In this document: piece after piece, positions 33,956 to 42,574 of the stretch
Layout of the letters: each line of letters begins with the position of its first letter
Numbering within the stretch: the first letter of the stretch is position 1
Assembly: GCF_019396355.1 (NCBI RefSeq)
Contig: NZ_JAHKRK010000030.1
Location: 1-52,856 of the forward strand
Direction of reading: 5' to 3'
DNA length: 52,856 nucleotides
Origin: Pseudonocardia nigra
GTDB taxonomy: Bacteria > Actinomycetota > Actinomycetes > Mycobacteriales > Pseudonocardiaceae
The notes under the pieces: generated by a model
Told to the model about the DNA's origin: nothing
The model's database searches: none
Seen by the model: only the letters and a program-made list of their open reading frames with translations
Position numbers and translations under genes: made by a program

Positions 33956-34510
33956 TCAGCGCAGCCAGGCGGTCGACCCCCGAACGAGGTGCCCGTCGGC
34001 GAGGGGGGCACTCGTGAGCAGCACCTCGCCCGGGGGCAGGTCCACCGGCTCCTCGCCGAAGTTGGTCACGCTCATCCACCCGTTCGGCCTGCGGAACGCG
34101 AGCACGTGAGGGTGCCCCGTTTCCAGCCATTCCAGTTCCGCGTTGCTCTGCAGCTCGTGCCGCAGCGCCAGGGCACGGCGGTAGAGCGAGAGCACCGAGG
34201 CGGGGTCGTCGTCCTGCACCTCGACGGAGCACTCCGCGAACCACGCGGGCTGCGGCAGGTGCGGCGCCCCCGCGCCGAAGCCGAACGACGAGCCCTCCCG
34301 GCTCCACGGCAGCGGTACCCGGCAGCCGTCGCGGCCCATGTCCACGCCCGGGTTGCGGAAGAACGCCGGGTCCTGCCGCTCGGCGGCCGGGATGTCGGCA
34401 ACCTCGTGCAGGCCGAGCTCCTCGCCCTGGTAGAGGTACGTGGAACCGGGCAGGGCGAGCAAGAGCAGCGTCGCCGCGCGCGCCCGGCGCAGCAGCGGTC
34501 CGCGAGGGCC
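33956..34510 (-). pseudogene. C-terminal remnant of a GH13 alpha-glucosidase
   Basis: The minus strand holds an uninterrupted end of an oligo-1,6-glucosidase-like GH13 enzyme: RRARAATLLLLALPGSTYLY, QGEELGLHEVADIP, then the C-terminal beta domain (ALALRHELQ, VTNFGEEPVDLPPGEVLLTS) and its natural stop. All catalytic residues, which lie upstream of this part in the family, are absent. Homology ends near 34500, where an in-frame stop precedes and sequence of a different gene begins on the plus strand. It is a truncated, non-functional fragment. The 217 bp between it and the transporter (33739-33955) hold no recognisable gene. Confidence 0.75.
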
Positions 34511-34519
34511 CGCAGATCA

Positions 34520-34991
34520 TCATCCGACATCGGGCGACGGCGCTGACCAGGCCGCGCTGTTCAAATCCCTCGCCGAACTCGCCGGCCGGTACAGATTGCG
34601 GCCGCTCCTCTCGGTCGTGCCCAGCACCGACGTCGACACCCTCGAGCGCGCCCTCGAGACGATCGGCGACACCGGATGGGGCGTCGTCCTCGACGCCGAC
34701 ACCGTCGTCGACCTCGGCGACCGACTGGGCTCCGTCCGCGTCTCGGCCCGTGCGCTCGAGTCGCGCTCCGGCCCCGTTGCCGGACTGCTCGGCACTCTCC
34801 CACCGCACATCGCCGCGGTGATCGGAGCTCCAGAAGGTGTCGGCGCGATAGACATCGATCACGTCGCCCGGGTCACGGCGCTGCGCGCGACCGTGGACAC
34901 AATGCTCCGGCTCCGGCAGCGCCGTTCGATGCAATTGAGCCCCTGGCTCGAGCTTCTCGCAAGTGAGTCTGCAGCGTCAGCTGGCGAGTGA
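34520..34991 (+). pseudogene. Fragment resembling a sugar-phosphate isomerase/epimerase C-terminal half
   Basis: The frame ending at TGA 34989-34991 carries about 150 credible residues: ALFKSLAELAGRYRLRPLLS, TLERALETIGDTGWGVVLDA and AVIGAPEGVGAIDIDHVARV. The strand/helix alternation and the GVVLDAD segment resemble the second half of xylose-isomerase-like TIM barrels. The part upstream of about 34520 is antisense of the glucosidase remnant, so there is no native N-terminus or start. Both fragments seem cut at one junction near 34500-34530. Family assignment is tentative. Confidence 0.35.
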
Positions 34992-35057
34992 TGGACCCAG
35001 CCATAGAAGCCGTTTATCAGGAGACGTGAAATTTGGTATTGGTGTTGGTCGCGCAAG

Positions 35058-36182
35058 GTGCGGTCCAATCGCGTCGTGACTGGAAGCACCTCCGCTCCCC
35101 TGGCCAGGACGAACAACGGCGAACTCGGGCCGCGAGTCGTCACGTTGGGCACGGCCGGTGGTCCGCGATGGTGGTCGGGTGCAGATGCGGGCAAGCGTTC
35201 CGGCATCGCAACCGCCGTCGTCATCGACGACCGCATCTACCTCGTCGACGCCGGACACGGGGTCGGGCGCCAGCTGAACCTCGCCGGGCTGCCCATCAGC
35301 TCGTTGCGCGGCATCTTCATCACGCACCTGCACTCCGACCACACGGTCGACTTGGCGAGCCTGGCCGTGTTCGGCATCTTCACGTTCACCGAACACCAGC
35401 ATCAGATCGAGATCATCGGTCCTGGTGACCGGGGCGCACTGCCCCCGGTTGCCCCTCGGGCCATTGCCGTTCCGAAGCCGGTTTTTCCCGATGACCCGAC
35501 GCCGGGCATCACCGGCATGTTCAGGCACTTCATGGCCGCCCACGCCGCCGATCTCAACGACCGGATCCTCGATGCGTTGCGCCCCAGCCCGTTCGACTAC
35601 TTCCTGCCCGAGGACATCCGGATTCCGGCGGCCACCGGATACCATCCGAACGACAACCCGACACCGGCGGGCATGGAACCGTTCGAGGTCTACTCCGACG
35701 AGCTCGTCACCGTCACCGCCACGCTCGTGCAGCACCCGCCGATCGCACCGGCGTTCGCCTTCCGGTTCGATACCCCGCACGGCTCGGTCACGATCTCCGG
35801 TGACACCGCTCCCTGCGACAACCTCGTACGGTTGGCCACCGGCACCGACCTGCTGCTGCACGAGGCCATCGACTTCGACTGGGTGCACCGCACCTACGCC
35901 GGAGGCGGCCCGACCGCACAGGCGTCGATCGACCACCACACGAAATCCCACACCAGCCCCGCCCAGGCGGTGGAGATCGCGAACGCCGCCGGGGCGAAGG
36001 CGCTGGCGCTGCACCATCTCGTGCCCGGCACGACGCCGCGCGCCGTCTGGCTCTCCGCCGGCAGCCGGTTCAACGGCACCTTCCACGTCCCCGACGATCT
36101 GGACGTGATCCCCTTCGGCACCCGCTCCCCCGGACAGCTTCCCCACCTGTCCGCTGCAGACGAGGCATACGCCCGGCCGTGA
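35058..36182 (+). CDS. Metallo-beta-lactamase-fold hydrolase, paralogue 2
   Basis: A 374-residue homologue of the hydrolase at 31335-32396, with the same metal motifs: ITHLHSDHTVDLASLAVFG, VQHPPIAPAFAFRF, SGDTAPCDNLVRLATGTDLL and ALHHLVPG. The start is given at GTG 35058; GTG 35076 is equally possible and neither has a strong ribosome binding site. The first 25 residues before VVTLGTAGG are poorly conserved. It stands alone between gene remnants and a convergent IclR gene and is about 20 residues longer than paralogue 1 at the C-terminus. Cytoplasmic, unknown substrate. Its near-identical motifs suggest the same chemistry as paralogue 1. Confidence 0.85.
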   Translation: MRSNRVVTGSTSAPLARTNNGELGPRVVTLGTAGGPRWWSGADAGKRSGIATAVVIDDRIYLVDAGHGVGRQLNLAGLPISSLRGIFITHLHSDHTVDLASLAVFGIFTFTEHQHQIEIIGPGDRGALPPVAPRAIAVPKPVFPDDPTPGITGMFRHFMAAHAADLNDRILDALRPSPFDYFLPEDIRIPAATGYHPNDNPTPAGMEPFEVYSDELVTVTATLVQHPPIAPAFAFRFDTPHGSVTISGDTAPCDNLVRLATGTDLLLHEAIDFDWVHRTYAGGGPTAQASIDHHTKSHTSPAQAVEIANAAGAKALALHHLVPGTTPRAVWLSAGSRFNGTFHVPDDLDVIPFGTRSPGQLPHLSAADEAYARP

Positions 36183-36263
36183 TCACCGCGAGTGGTACCT
36201 CCTGCTGGCCGGGGCGGGACCGGTGCACCCCTCGCGGCGAGTAGACGCGCCGAACGCGCTCTT

Positions 36264-37097
36264 TCAGGCGCCTGGCCGTGCCGTCAGCTCGTACGCACCA
36301 CGTCCGTCGCCGGCCTCCGCTCCCGCTCCGAGCCCGGCCCGCGGCTGACCCGCCTGGTTGCCGTTGTTGAGCACGTCCTGCAGTTCACGGGCAGCCGCAC
36401 GTGCCGCTTCGGAGACTTCCTCCACCGTGGCCTCGCTGAGATCCTGGACGAAGCCGGTGACCGAGATGGCGGCGCGGCACCGTCCGCGCGCCTCGAGCAC
36501 CGGAACGGCCACGTCGGCGATCAACGGGTCGAGACCACCCGCGGAGTAGGCGAAGCCGGTCGCTGCGGTCCGGTCGAGGCGTGCGGCGAGCTCGCGCGCG
36601 TCGAGACCGGCCTCGGCGGCGCGCTCGAGAGCGCCCTCGCGCTGCTCGGCTCCCCCGAAGGCGAGCAGGACCAGACCGCTCGCCGACCGCCACGGCTCGA
36701 ACACCTCGCCGCCGAAGCCGAGGAAACGCTGGTAGCGCTCCGACCGTACGGTCTCGATCACGCGGCAACCTTCCCGTTCGAGAACCTCGATCCCGGCTAT
36801 GCGGTCGACGTCGGCGGCGAGCCTGCTCAGCACCGGCCGGGCGACATCGCCGAGCGCGTGGCGCGCGGCTGGGCCCTGTGCCATCCGCAGCAGCGCCCAG
36901 CCGAGGATGTAGCGGTCGTTCTCGTCCCGGGCGACGAAGTTGCGCGCGGTCAATTCGGCAAGCGAACGATAGGCCGTGGCCCGGTGCAGATCGACCCGCT
37001 CGGCGAGCTCGGACAGTCGCATCGGACCGTCCGCATCGGCCAGTGCGGTCAGCAGATCCAGGGCTTTGGCCACTGCGCTGCGGTCGGTTCTCGCCAC
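36264..37097 (-). CDS. IclR-family regulator, divergent from the amidohydrolase
   Basis: A 277-residue protein from GTG 37097 behind GAAAGGACGGGAC. The winged helix occupies residues 5-70 (AVAKALDLLTALADADGPMR, LSELAERVDLHRATAYRSLA) and the effector domain about 80-245 (RPVLSRLAADVDRIAGIEVL, SASGLVLLAF, GGLDPLIADVAVPV, AAISVTGF). A Gly/Ala-rich 25-residue tail follows. It is divergent from the amidohydrolase gene across 81 bases and is its probable regulator. Confidence 0.9.
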   Translation of the reverse strand: MARTDRSAVAKALDLLTALADADGPMRLSELAERVDLHRATAYRSLAELTARNFVARDENDRYILGWALLRMAQGPAARHALGDVARPVLSRLAADVDRIAGIEVLEREGCRVIETVRSERYQRFLGFGGEVFEPWRSASGLVLLAFGGAEQREGALERAAEAGLDARELAARLDRTAATGFAYSAGGLDPLIADVAVPVLEARGRCRAAISVTGFVQDLSEATVEEVSEAARAAARELQDVLNNGNQAGQPRAGLGAGAEAGDGRGAYELTARPGA

Positions 37098-37178
37098 GTC
37101 CCGTCCTTTCTTGTCCCCAAGTGCCGTCAACCGTAACCTTATACAAAACGACGGTTTCCATCTACGTAACGGAGCTCC
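37098..37178. promoter_or_regulatory. Divergent IclR/amidohydrolase promoter region
   Basis: An AT-rich stretch, CTTATACAAAACGACGG, lies at about 37138-37154, with an imperfect dyad AAAC-N4-GTTT. The word CGTAAC occurs on both sides of it (near 37132 and 37165). TATACA at 37140-37145 is a candidate -10 element for the amidohydrolase, but a well-spaced -35 hexamer was not found. Confidence 0.35.
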
Positions 37179-38840
37179 ATGCCTCCCGTTGATCTCATCC
37201 TGCACTCCGGGCGAGTGGTCACCCTCGACAAGACCTCCTCCGTCGCTTCCGCGGTAGCCGTCCACGACGGGCGGATCGTGGCGGTCGGGTCGGAGCGCGA
37301 CGTCCTCGCGCTCGCCGGCCCGGGCACGCGGCGAGTCGACCTCGCGGGTGGCTCGGTCCTGCCCGGCATCAACGACTCCCATCTGCACCTGCAGTTCTTC
37401 GGGCTGTCGCGGCCGCCCTTCAGCCTCGACGTCAGCGACCGGGCGGTGTCGAGCATGGCCGACATCCGGCGACTGGTCGCCGAACGAACCGCCGCCACCC
37501 CGGCCGGAACCTGGATCCGCGGCTGGGGGTGGACTGCCGGTGCGCTGGCCGACGTCGCTGCACGAGGCGTCGCGGTGAACCGGACGGACCTCGACGACAT
37601 CACCCCGGACCATCCGGTGCTGCTCACCCACTTCTCCGCGCATGCGGCGCTGGCCAACTCACGGGCCCTGCGCGCGGCAGGTGTCACGTCCGCGACGCCG
37701 GACCCCGAGGGCGGCCACATCGTGCGTGAGCCGGCGACAGGCGAACCGACCGGCGAACTGCACGAGTCGGCGGTCGCACTGGTGGCCGACCACGTCGCGG
37801 AACCCTCGGCCGGCGAGCGTCGCGCCGCCACGCTCGCCGGGATCCGGCAGCTCAACGTGCTCGGCGTGACGAGCGTGACCGACCCGATCGTCACGCCCAC
37901 GATGCTGCGCGACTACGTCGCCCTGCGGCGCAGCCAGGCGCTCACCGCGCGGATCACCACCTTGCTCAACTGGACGTGGCCGTCGGTCACCACGACGACG
38001 AGAGTCCTCGAGGAGGCGATGCGCTACGTCGGATCGTCGTCGGGTCTCGGCGACGACTGGCTGCGGATCGGCGGTTGCAAGCTCTTCGCCGACGGCATCC
38101 CGGTCCTGCGCTCGGCGTGGATGTCGCAGCCCTACGACGACGGCTGCTGCGGCTCGCTGGTGACCGAGGGAAAGACCGACAGCGCACGCCTGGAGACCTT
38201 GAACGCCGCCATCACACTGCTGCACCGCAGCCGTTTCCAGGTGCAGGTGCACGCCACCGGCGACCGTGCGTGTGACGCCGTGGTGGACGCCTTCCACGCC
38301 GCGATGGACGCCGACCCGTGGCCGGACGCACGCCATGTCCTGATCCACGCGAACCTGCCGAGCGAGCGCGCGATCCGCCTCATGGCCGAGCACGGCCTCG
38401 TGGCCAACACCAACGCCCTGATCAAGTGGCAGGCCTCGGACGGGCTGCGCGGCCTGGTGGACGAGCACACCTGGCACCGCAACATGCCCATCCGCACCCT
38501 GCTCGACAACGGCGTCGTGGTGGCCGACAGTTCGGACGCCCCGGTCACCTTCCCCGACTGGCGCCAAGCCGTCGAGACCCTCGTGCTCCGGGAGACCCGG
38601 GGGTCGGGCACCGTCAGCGGCCCGGAGGAGCGGATCACCCGGGAGCAGGCGCTGCGGGCGTGGACCGCCGGCCCGGCGTACCAGGAGGGCAGGGAGCACG
38701 AGAAGGGCACCATCTCCCCTGGCAAGCTCGCCGATCTCACCGTGCTGGCCGAGGACATCCTCGCGGTCGACGACCACGAGCTGCATTCGGTCACCCCGGT
38801 GCTGACCGTGGTGGGCGGCACGATGGTCCACGAGGCCTGA
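37179..38840 (+). CDS. YtcJ-like metal-dependent amidohydrolase
   Basis: A 553-residue amidohydrolase of the Amidohydro_3 type from ATG 37179. The N-terminal beta domain reads LILHSGRVVTLDKTSSVASA and continues to LPGINDSHLHLQFFG, where His-x-His binds metal. Later motifs are VQVHATGDRACDAVVDAF, a His in HVLIHANLPSERAI, VADSSDAPVTFPDW (catalytic Asp region) and the C-terminal KGTISPGKLADLTVLAED. Members hydrolyse N-formyl, N-acyl or cyclic amides; the substrate here is unknown. It is regulated by the divergent IclR and ends at a strong terminator. It is followed convergently by an ABC importer that may bring in its substrate. Confidence 0.85.
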   Translation: MPPVDLILHSGRVVTLDKTSSVASAVAVHDGRIVAVGSERDVLALAGPGTRRVDLAGGSVLPGINDSHLHLQFFGLSRPPFSLDVSDRAVSSMADIRRLVAERTAATPAGTWIRGWGWTAGALADVAARGVAVNRTDLDDITPDHPVLLTHFSAHAALANSRALRAAGVTSATPDPEGGHIVREPATGEPTGELHESAVALVADHVAEPSAGERRAATLAGIRQLNVLGVTSVTDPIVTPTMLRDYVALRRSQALTARITTLLNWTWPSVTTTTRVLEEAMRYVGSSSGLGDDWLRIGGCKLFADGIPVLRSAWMSQPYDDGCCGSLVTEGKTDSARLETLNAAITLLHRSRFQVQVHATGDRACDAVVDAFHAAMDADPWPDARHVLIHANLPSERAIRLMAEHGLVANTNALIKWQASDGLRGLVDEHTWHRNMPIRTLLDNGVVVADSSDAPVTFPDWRQAVETLVLRETRGSGTVSGPEERITREQALRAWTAGPAYQEGREHEKGTISPGKLADLTVLAEDILAVDDHELHSVTPVLTVVGGTMVHEA

Positions 38841-38847
38841 TCGGGAC

Positions 38848-38893
38848 AACGCGAAGAGGGTGGGCGGTCGCGACCGCCCACCCTCTTCGCGTT
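38848..38893. terminator. Perfect 46-bp palindromic bidirectional terminator
   Basis: Two 23-base arms meet with no spacer (AACGCGAAGAGGGTGGGCGG... and its exact complement). It lies between the amidohydrolase stop (38840) and the convergent ABC ATPase stop (38915), so it can serve both. Confidence 0.85.
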
Positions 38894-38914
38894 CCGGATC
38901 GCCTCCGGCTCGGC

Positions 38915-39718
38915 TCAGCGAGCGCGGATCAGCTCGAACACCTTGCTGCGCAGTTCGGTGAAGCGCGGCTCGGCCTTCGTCCGCACCTGGTCGCGCGGCG
39001 TGGGCAGATCGACGTCGATGATCTCGCGCACGCCGCAGGGAGCGCCGCCCAGCACGACCACGCGGTCGGCGAGATACACGGCCTCGTCGATGTCGTGGGT
39101 GACGAGCACGACCGTGATGCCGAAGCGGTCGCGCACGCGGAGCGCCAGGTCCTCCAGCTCGAAGCGGGTCTGCGCGTCCACCGACGCGAACGGCTCGTCC
39201 ATCACGAGCACCTCGGGCTGGTAGGCCAGGGCCCTGGCGATCGCGACGCGCTGCTGCATACCGCCGGAGAGCTGCCACGGGTAGCGCCGGGGCACGTCGG
39301 CGAGGGCGACGGCGTCGAGCGCCTCGGCTGCCCGCTCCTTCATGTCCTTCTTGGACAGTTTGCCGGTCAGCGGCAGCGTGACGTTCTTCTCGACGGTCAG
39401 CCACGGCATCAGTGAGCGGGTGTACTCCTGGAACACCAGGGCGAGCTTCGCAGGCGGCCCCTCGATCGGCTCGCCGTCGAGGTAGGCGGTGCCCGCGGTG
39501 GGCGGCATGAGGCCGGAAAGGCACTTCAGCAGTGTGGTCTTGCCCGCTCCGGAGGGGCCGACGATGGACACGAACTCCCCGACGCCGACGTCGAAACTCA
39601 GGTCGTCCAGCACGGTCTTGGCGTTCTGCCCGGTTCCGTAGACCTTTCGCAGCCCGTCGACGACGAGCCTCTGCTCCCGCTGCGGGATGTTCTGTTCGGT
39701 CGCGACTTCAGTCATCAT
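38915..39718 (-). CDS. NitT/TauT-type ABC importer, ATP-binding subunit
   Basis: A 267-residue ATPase from ATG 39718 (MMTEVATEQN) behind AGGGGCAACTC. Walker A is VGPSGAGKTTLLKCLSG, the Q-loop is FQEYTRSLMPW, the signature is QLSGGMQQRVAIARAL, Walker B is VLVMDEPFASVD and the switch His lies in VLVTHDIDEA. The fold and length match the SsuB/TauB/NrtD group, which energises uptake of sulfonates, nitrate, thiamine precursors or aromatic acids. It is the last gene of a four-gene operon (binding protein, two permeases, ATPase). Confidence 0.92.
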   Translation of the reverse strand: MMTEVATEQNIPQREQRLVVDGLRKVYGTGQNAKTVLDDLSFDVGVGEFVSIVGPSGAGKTTLLKCLSGLMPPTAGTAYLDGEPIEGPPAKLALVFQEYTRSLMPWLTVEKNVTLPLTGKLSKKDMKERAAEALDAVALADVPRRYPWQLSGGMQQRVAIARALAYQPEVLVMDEPFASVDAQTRFELEDLALRVRDRFGITVVLVTHDIDEAVYLADRVVVLGGAPCGVREIIDVDLPTPRDQVRTKAEPRFTELRSKVFELIRAR

Positions 39719-39728
39719 GAGTTGCCCC

Positions 39729-40505
39729 TTATCGGCTGGTGGCCTGGGTACGCATGCCGATGTGCCAATGCAGGACACGACGCTCGGCCACGGTGAAGAG
39801 AAGGTTGAGCAAGTAACCGAGCACGCCGAGCAGGAGCATGCCCGACCACATGTCGGTGATCGCGAAGGTCTGCTGGGCGAGGATCGTCATGTAGCCGATG
39901 CCCTCGGTGGAGGCCAGCATCTCGCTGGTGATCATCACGACGAACGCGATCTGCAGGCTCACCTGGAGTCCGCTGAGGATCTGCGGCGCCGCCGCGGGCA
40001 GGATCACCCGGAACAGCTTGTCGCGCCCGGAGATCCGGTACACCTGTGTGACCTCGTCGAGCAGCGGGTCGGCCGCGCGCACCCCGTCGAGGGTGGCGAT
40101 GAGGGTGGCGAACACCGCGCTGAACGCGATGATCGTCATCTTCATCTCCGGGCCGAAGCCGAGCACCAGGATCGCGAGCGGCACGAGCGCCACCGGCGGG
40201 ATCGAGCGGAGGAAGTGCACGATCGGCTCGATCGCCGCGCGGACCAGCCGCAGTCTGGCCACGATGACGCCGAGGCCCACCCCGGCCAGTGCGGAGACCA
40301 CGTAGCCGACCGCGAGGTTGCGCAGGCTCGGTACGACGTCGGAGAGGAAGCGGTCGAACAGCCACATCTCCTGGAACCGTTGCAGGATGTCGGAGAGCGG
40401 CGGGTAGAAGACGAGGTCGGCCCGGGCCGAGGCCCACCACCAGAGCACCACCACGAGCACCGGCAGCCACAGCTCGGTCGCGAGCGAACGGATGCGTCGG
40501 TTCAC
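39729..40505 (-). CDS. NitT/TauT-type ABC importer permease, subunit 1
   Basis: A 258-residue, about six-helix membrane protein from GTG 40505, overlapping the stop of the other permease (GTGA). The EAA-loop region ADPLLDEVTQVYRISGRDKLF leads to VILPAAAPQILSGL, which contacts the ATPase. Helices include LWLPVLVVVLWWWA and LAVGYVVSALAGVGLGVIVA. The C-terminal LHWHIGMR motif is shared with the second permease, so the two probably form a heterodimeric channel. Confidence 0.9.
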   Translation of the reverse strand: MNRRIRSLATELWLPVLVVVLWWWASARADLVFYPPLSDILQRFQEMWLFDRFLSDVVPSLRNLAVGYVVSALAGVGLGVIVARLRLVRAAIEPIVHFLRSIPPVALVPLAILVLGFGPEMKMTIIAFSAVFATLIATLDGVRAADPLLDEVTQVYRISGRDKLFRVILPAAAPQILSGLQVSLQIAFVVMITSEMLASTEGIGYMTILAQQTFAITDMWSGMLLLGVLGYLLNLLFTVAERRVLHWHIGMRTQATSR

Positions 40506-41314
40506 CGGAGCACCTCCTTCCGCACCGACGGGTGCCAGTGCAGGACCCATTTCTCGAAGGCGCGCAGGGCGTGGTTGAACGCGAGTCCGACCATGCCCAT
40601 CACGAACACGAGCGCGTACATCTGCGGGTAGAGCCCGGCGCTCTGCGCGACGAACAGGTCGTGCCCGATGCCGGGCGCGCCACCGACGAGCTGGGCGACG
40701 ACGGCGATCACGAATGCGGCCGAGCCCGCGATCCGCACGCCGGTCACGATGAAGGCGCCTGCGCTCGGCAGCACGAGCCGCACGGCCCGTTGCATCCGGC
40801 TGAATCCGAAGGACCGGGCGGTGTCCACCAGCACCGGATCGACGTCGCGCACCCCGGCGACGGTCTGGATGAGGACCGGCCAGACGCAACCGAAGAACAC
40901 CAGGAACACGCCCATCTCGGGGCTCGGGCCCAGCAACAGCAGCACGAGCGGCATGACCACGATCGGGGGGATGGGCTTGAGCACCTCGATGATCAGCCGG
41001 GTGCTCCGGTAGGCGAAGTCCACTGCTCCGAGCAGGTTGCCCAGCACGACACCCACGACGACGGCGGCGCCGAGCCCGATCAACGCCGTGGCGACGGTCT
41101 CGCCCAGCGACGCCCAGAAGGCGGGCAGGCCTACCAGCTCGATCAGCGCCCCGGCGATCTGCCCGACCGTGGGGAACGGGCCGCCCGCCAGCGGACCGCG
41201 GGCGAGTACCTCCCACACGACCAGGCAGAGCACGACGGCGATGGCCGCGGCTCCTGCCGAGAAGCTTCGCCGTGACGCCGCCGGGTCCGTGCGGCGACCC
41301 GTGGTGACAGCCAT
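40502..41314 (-). CDS. NitT/TauT-type ABC importer permease, subunit 2
   Basis: A 270-residue permease from ATG 41314. The EAA-loop segment is DPVLVDTARSFGFSRMQ followed by AVRLVLPSAGAFIVTGVRIA, and the membrane helices include AAAIAVVLCLVVWEVLA and IPPIVVMPLVLLLLG. It starts 4 bases after the binding-protein stop and overlaps subunit 1. The C-terminus (KWVLHWHPSVRKEVLR) parallels that of subunit 1, which indicates an old duplication. Confidence 0.9.
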   Translation of the reverse strand: MAVTTGRRTDPAASRRSFSAGAAAIAVVLCLVVWEVLARGPLAGGPFPTVGQIAGALIELVGLPAFWASLGETVATALIGLGAAVVVGVVLGNLLGAVDFAYRSTRLIIEVLKPIPPIVVMPLVLLLLGPSPEMGVFLVFFGCVWPVLIQTVAGVRDVDPVLVDTARSFGFSRMQRAVRLVLPSAGAFIVTGVRIAGSAAFVIAVVAQLVGGAPGIGHDLFVAQSAGLYPQMYALVFVMGMVGLAFNHALRAFEKWVLHWHPSVRKEVLR

Positions 41315-41318
41315 GACC

Positions 41319-42329
41319 TCACACCACCAGCGCGTCGGTCGCGGGCTTCGCCGTCAGGTACCCGAGATCCACCATCACCTGCGCGGCGCGGTCGATCTCA
41401 GCCGGCTCGACGGCGTCCGGCCAGTACGGCGGCTCGCCCGCCTCGAGGATCTCGAGCGGAATCCTGGTGACCTCCGCCGCCTTGACCTGCGCCTCGTCGA
41501 TGTGCTCGTTGGCGTAGGAATTGGCCTTGTGCATCGCCCGGCGGAACCGTTGCACCACGTCGGGGTTGGACTCCACGAAGGAGCCCGTCGCCACCCACAG
41601 CCCGACGGCACCTTCGCGGAAGGTGCTGATGCCCGGGTAGTCGAGCACCCGCGCGCCCTTCGACTTCGCCTGCTCGACGAACGGGGTCACCTCGCCGATG
41701 GCGTCGACCCGCCCGCTCTCCAGCGCCGGGATCATGTCCTGGAAGCTGAGGGCGATCCACTTGACCTTGGCCGGATCACCGCCTGCCTGCTTGACCGAGG
41801 ACGCGATGGTCACCTCGAGCTGGGCCTTCCTGGCCGGCACTGCGACGATCTTGCCCTCCAGGTCGCGCGGCGAGGAGATCGGGCTCTGCTCACCCACCAG
41901 CACGGCGGTGTCGTCGGGCTGGGTCGTGCGCCCGCTCGCCTCCCACTGCTCGTAGGCGCCCTCCGGGTAGCCGTCCGCGGCCGCGACCACCTTGAGGTCG
42001 ATGCCCTGCGACAGCGCGGTCAGCATCGGCATCGACGGCGTGTAGGCGAAGTGCGCCTGTCCGCCCTGCAACGCCGCCATGGCGCCTGCGGGGTTCGGGA
42101 TCGACTGCACCGTGACGTCGAGCCCTTCCTCGGCGAAGTAGCCCTTGTCGATGCCGAGGTGCAGGGCGGCGCTGGAGGCGATGGGCAGCGCACCGACGGT
42201 GATCGCCTGCCTGCCGCCCTCCTCCTGGCCCACACTGCTCAGCTCGGCATTGGTCGGTCCGCAGGCCGCCAGCGCGGCGGTGGTGGTGATCGCCGCCGCG
42301 AGCGTCACCAGCTTCGTGCCTGGTCGCAT
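41319..42329 (-). CDS. Solute-binding lipoprotein of the NitT/TauT importer
   Basis: A 336-residue extracytoplasmic lipoprotein from ATG 42329 behind GAGGAGAAGC. The leader MRPGTKLVTLAAAITTTA ends in the lipobox LAAC, so Cys is lipidated. The mature part is an SBP of the NMT1/SsuA type: ALHLGIDKGYFAEEGLDVTV, IPNPAGAMAALQGGQAHFAY and RDLEGKIVAVP. Such proteins bind sulfonates, pyrimidine precursors or aromatic acids. The ligand is not predictable here; the neighbouring amidohydrolase and hydrolases suggest a small organic catabolic substrate. Confidence 0.9.
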   Translation of the reverse strand: MRPGTKLVTLAAAITTTAALAACGPTNAELSSVGQEEGGRQAITVGALPIASSAALHLGIDKGYFAEEGLDVTVQSIPNPAGAMAALQGGQAHFAYTPSMPMLTALSQGIDLKVVAAADGYPEGAYEQWEASGRTTQPDDTAVLVGEQSPISSPRDLEGKIVAVPARKAQLEVTIASSVKQAGGDPAKVKWIALSFQDMIPALESGRVDAIGEVTPFVEQAKSKGARVLDYPGISTFREGAVGLWVATGSFVESNPDVVQRFRRAMHKANSYANEHIDEAQVKAAEVTRIPLEILEAGEPPYWPDAVEPAEIDRAAQVMVDLGYLTAKPATDALVV

Positions 42330-42574
42330 GCTTCTCCTCAGGTCCTGGATGCCCGGCCCCGACACGGGAACGCGGATGCGCGGAGACCGATTGTGTTACC
42401 TACACTGCAACTCCGGTTGCCAAATTACGGGCAGTAAAGCATGTGCGGCGCGTCACGGGAAGGCCCTCAGCGCGCTCGAAGCGGTCGCTGCCAGACCCTT
42501 TTTCACGCGTCCGGATAGATGCCGCCTATGGCAGGAGTGTTGACCGTGCGGGCACGCTGCCGTAGGAGTGCGCC
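42330..42574. promoter_or_regulatory. Divergent ABC operon/LysR intergenic region
   Basis: The 245-bp gap holds the dyad GCAAC-TCCG-GTTGC (42407-42420) within a locally AT-rich stretch (TTGTGTTACC... CAAATTACGG). It fits a LysR binding site that serves both divergent transcripts. No other feature is seen. Confidence 0.45.
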
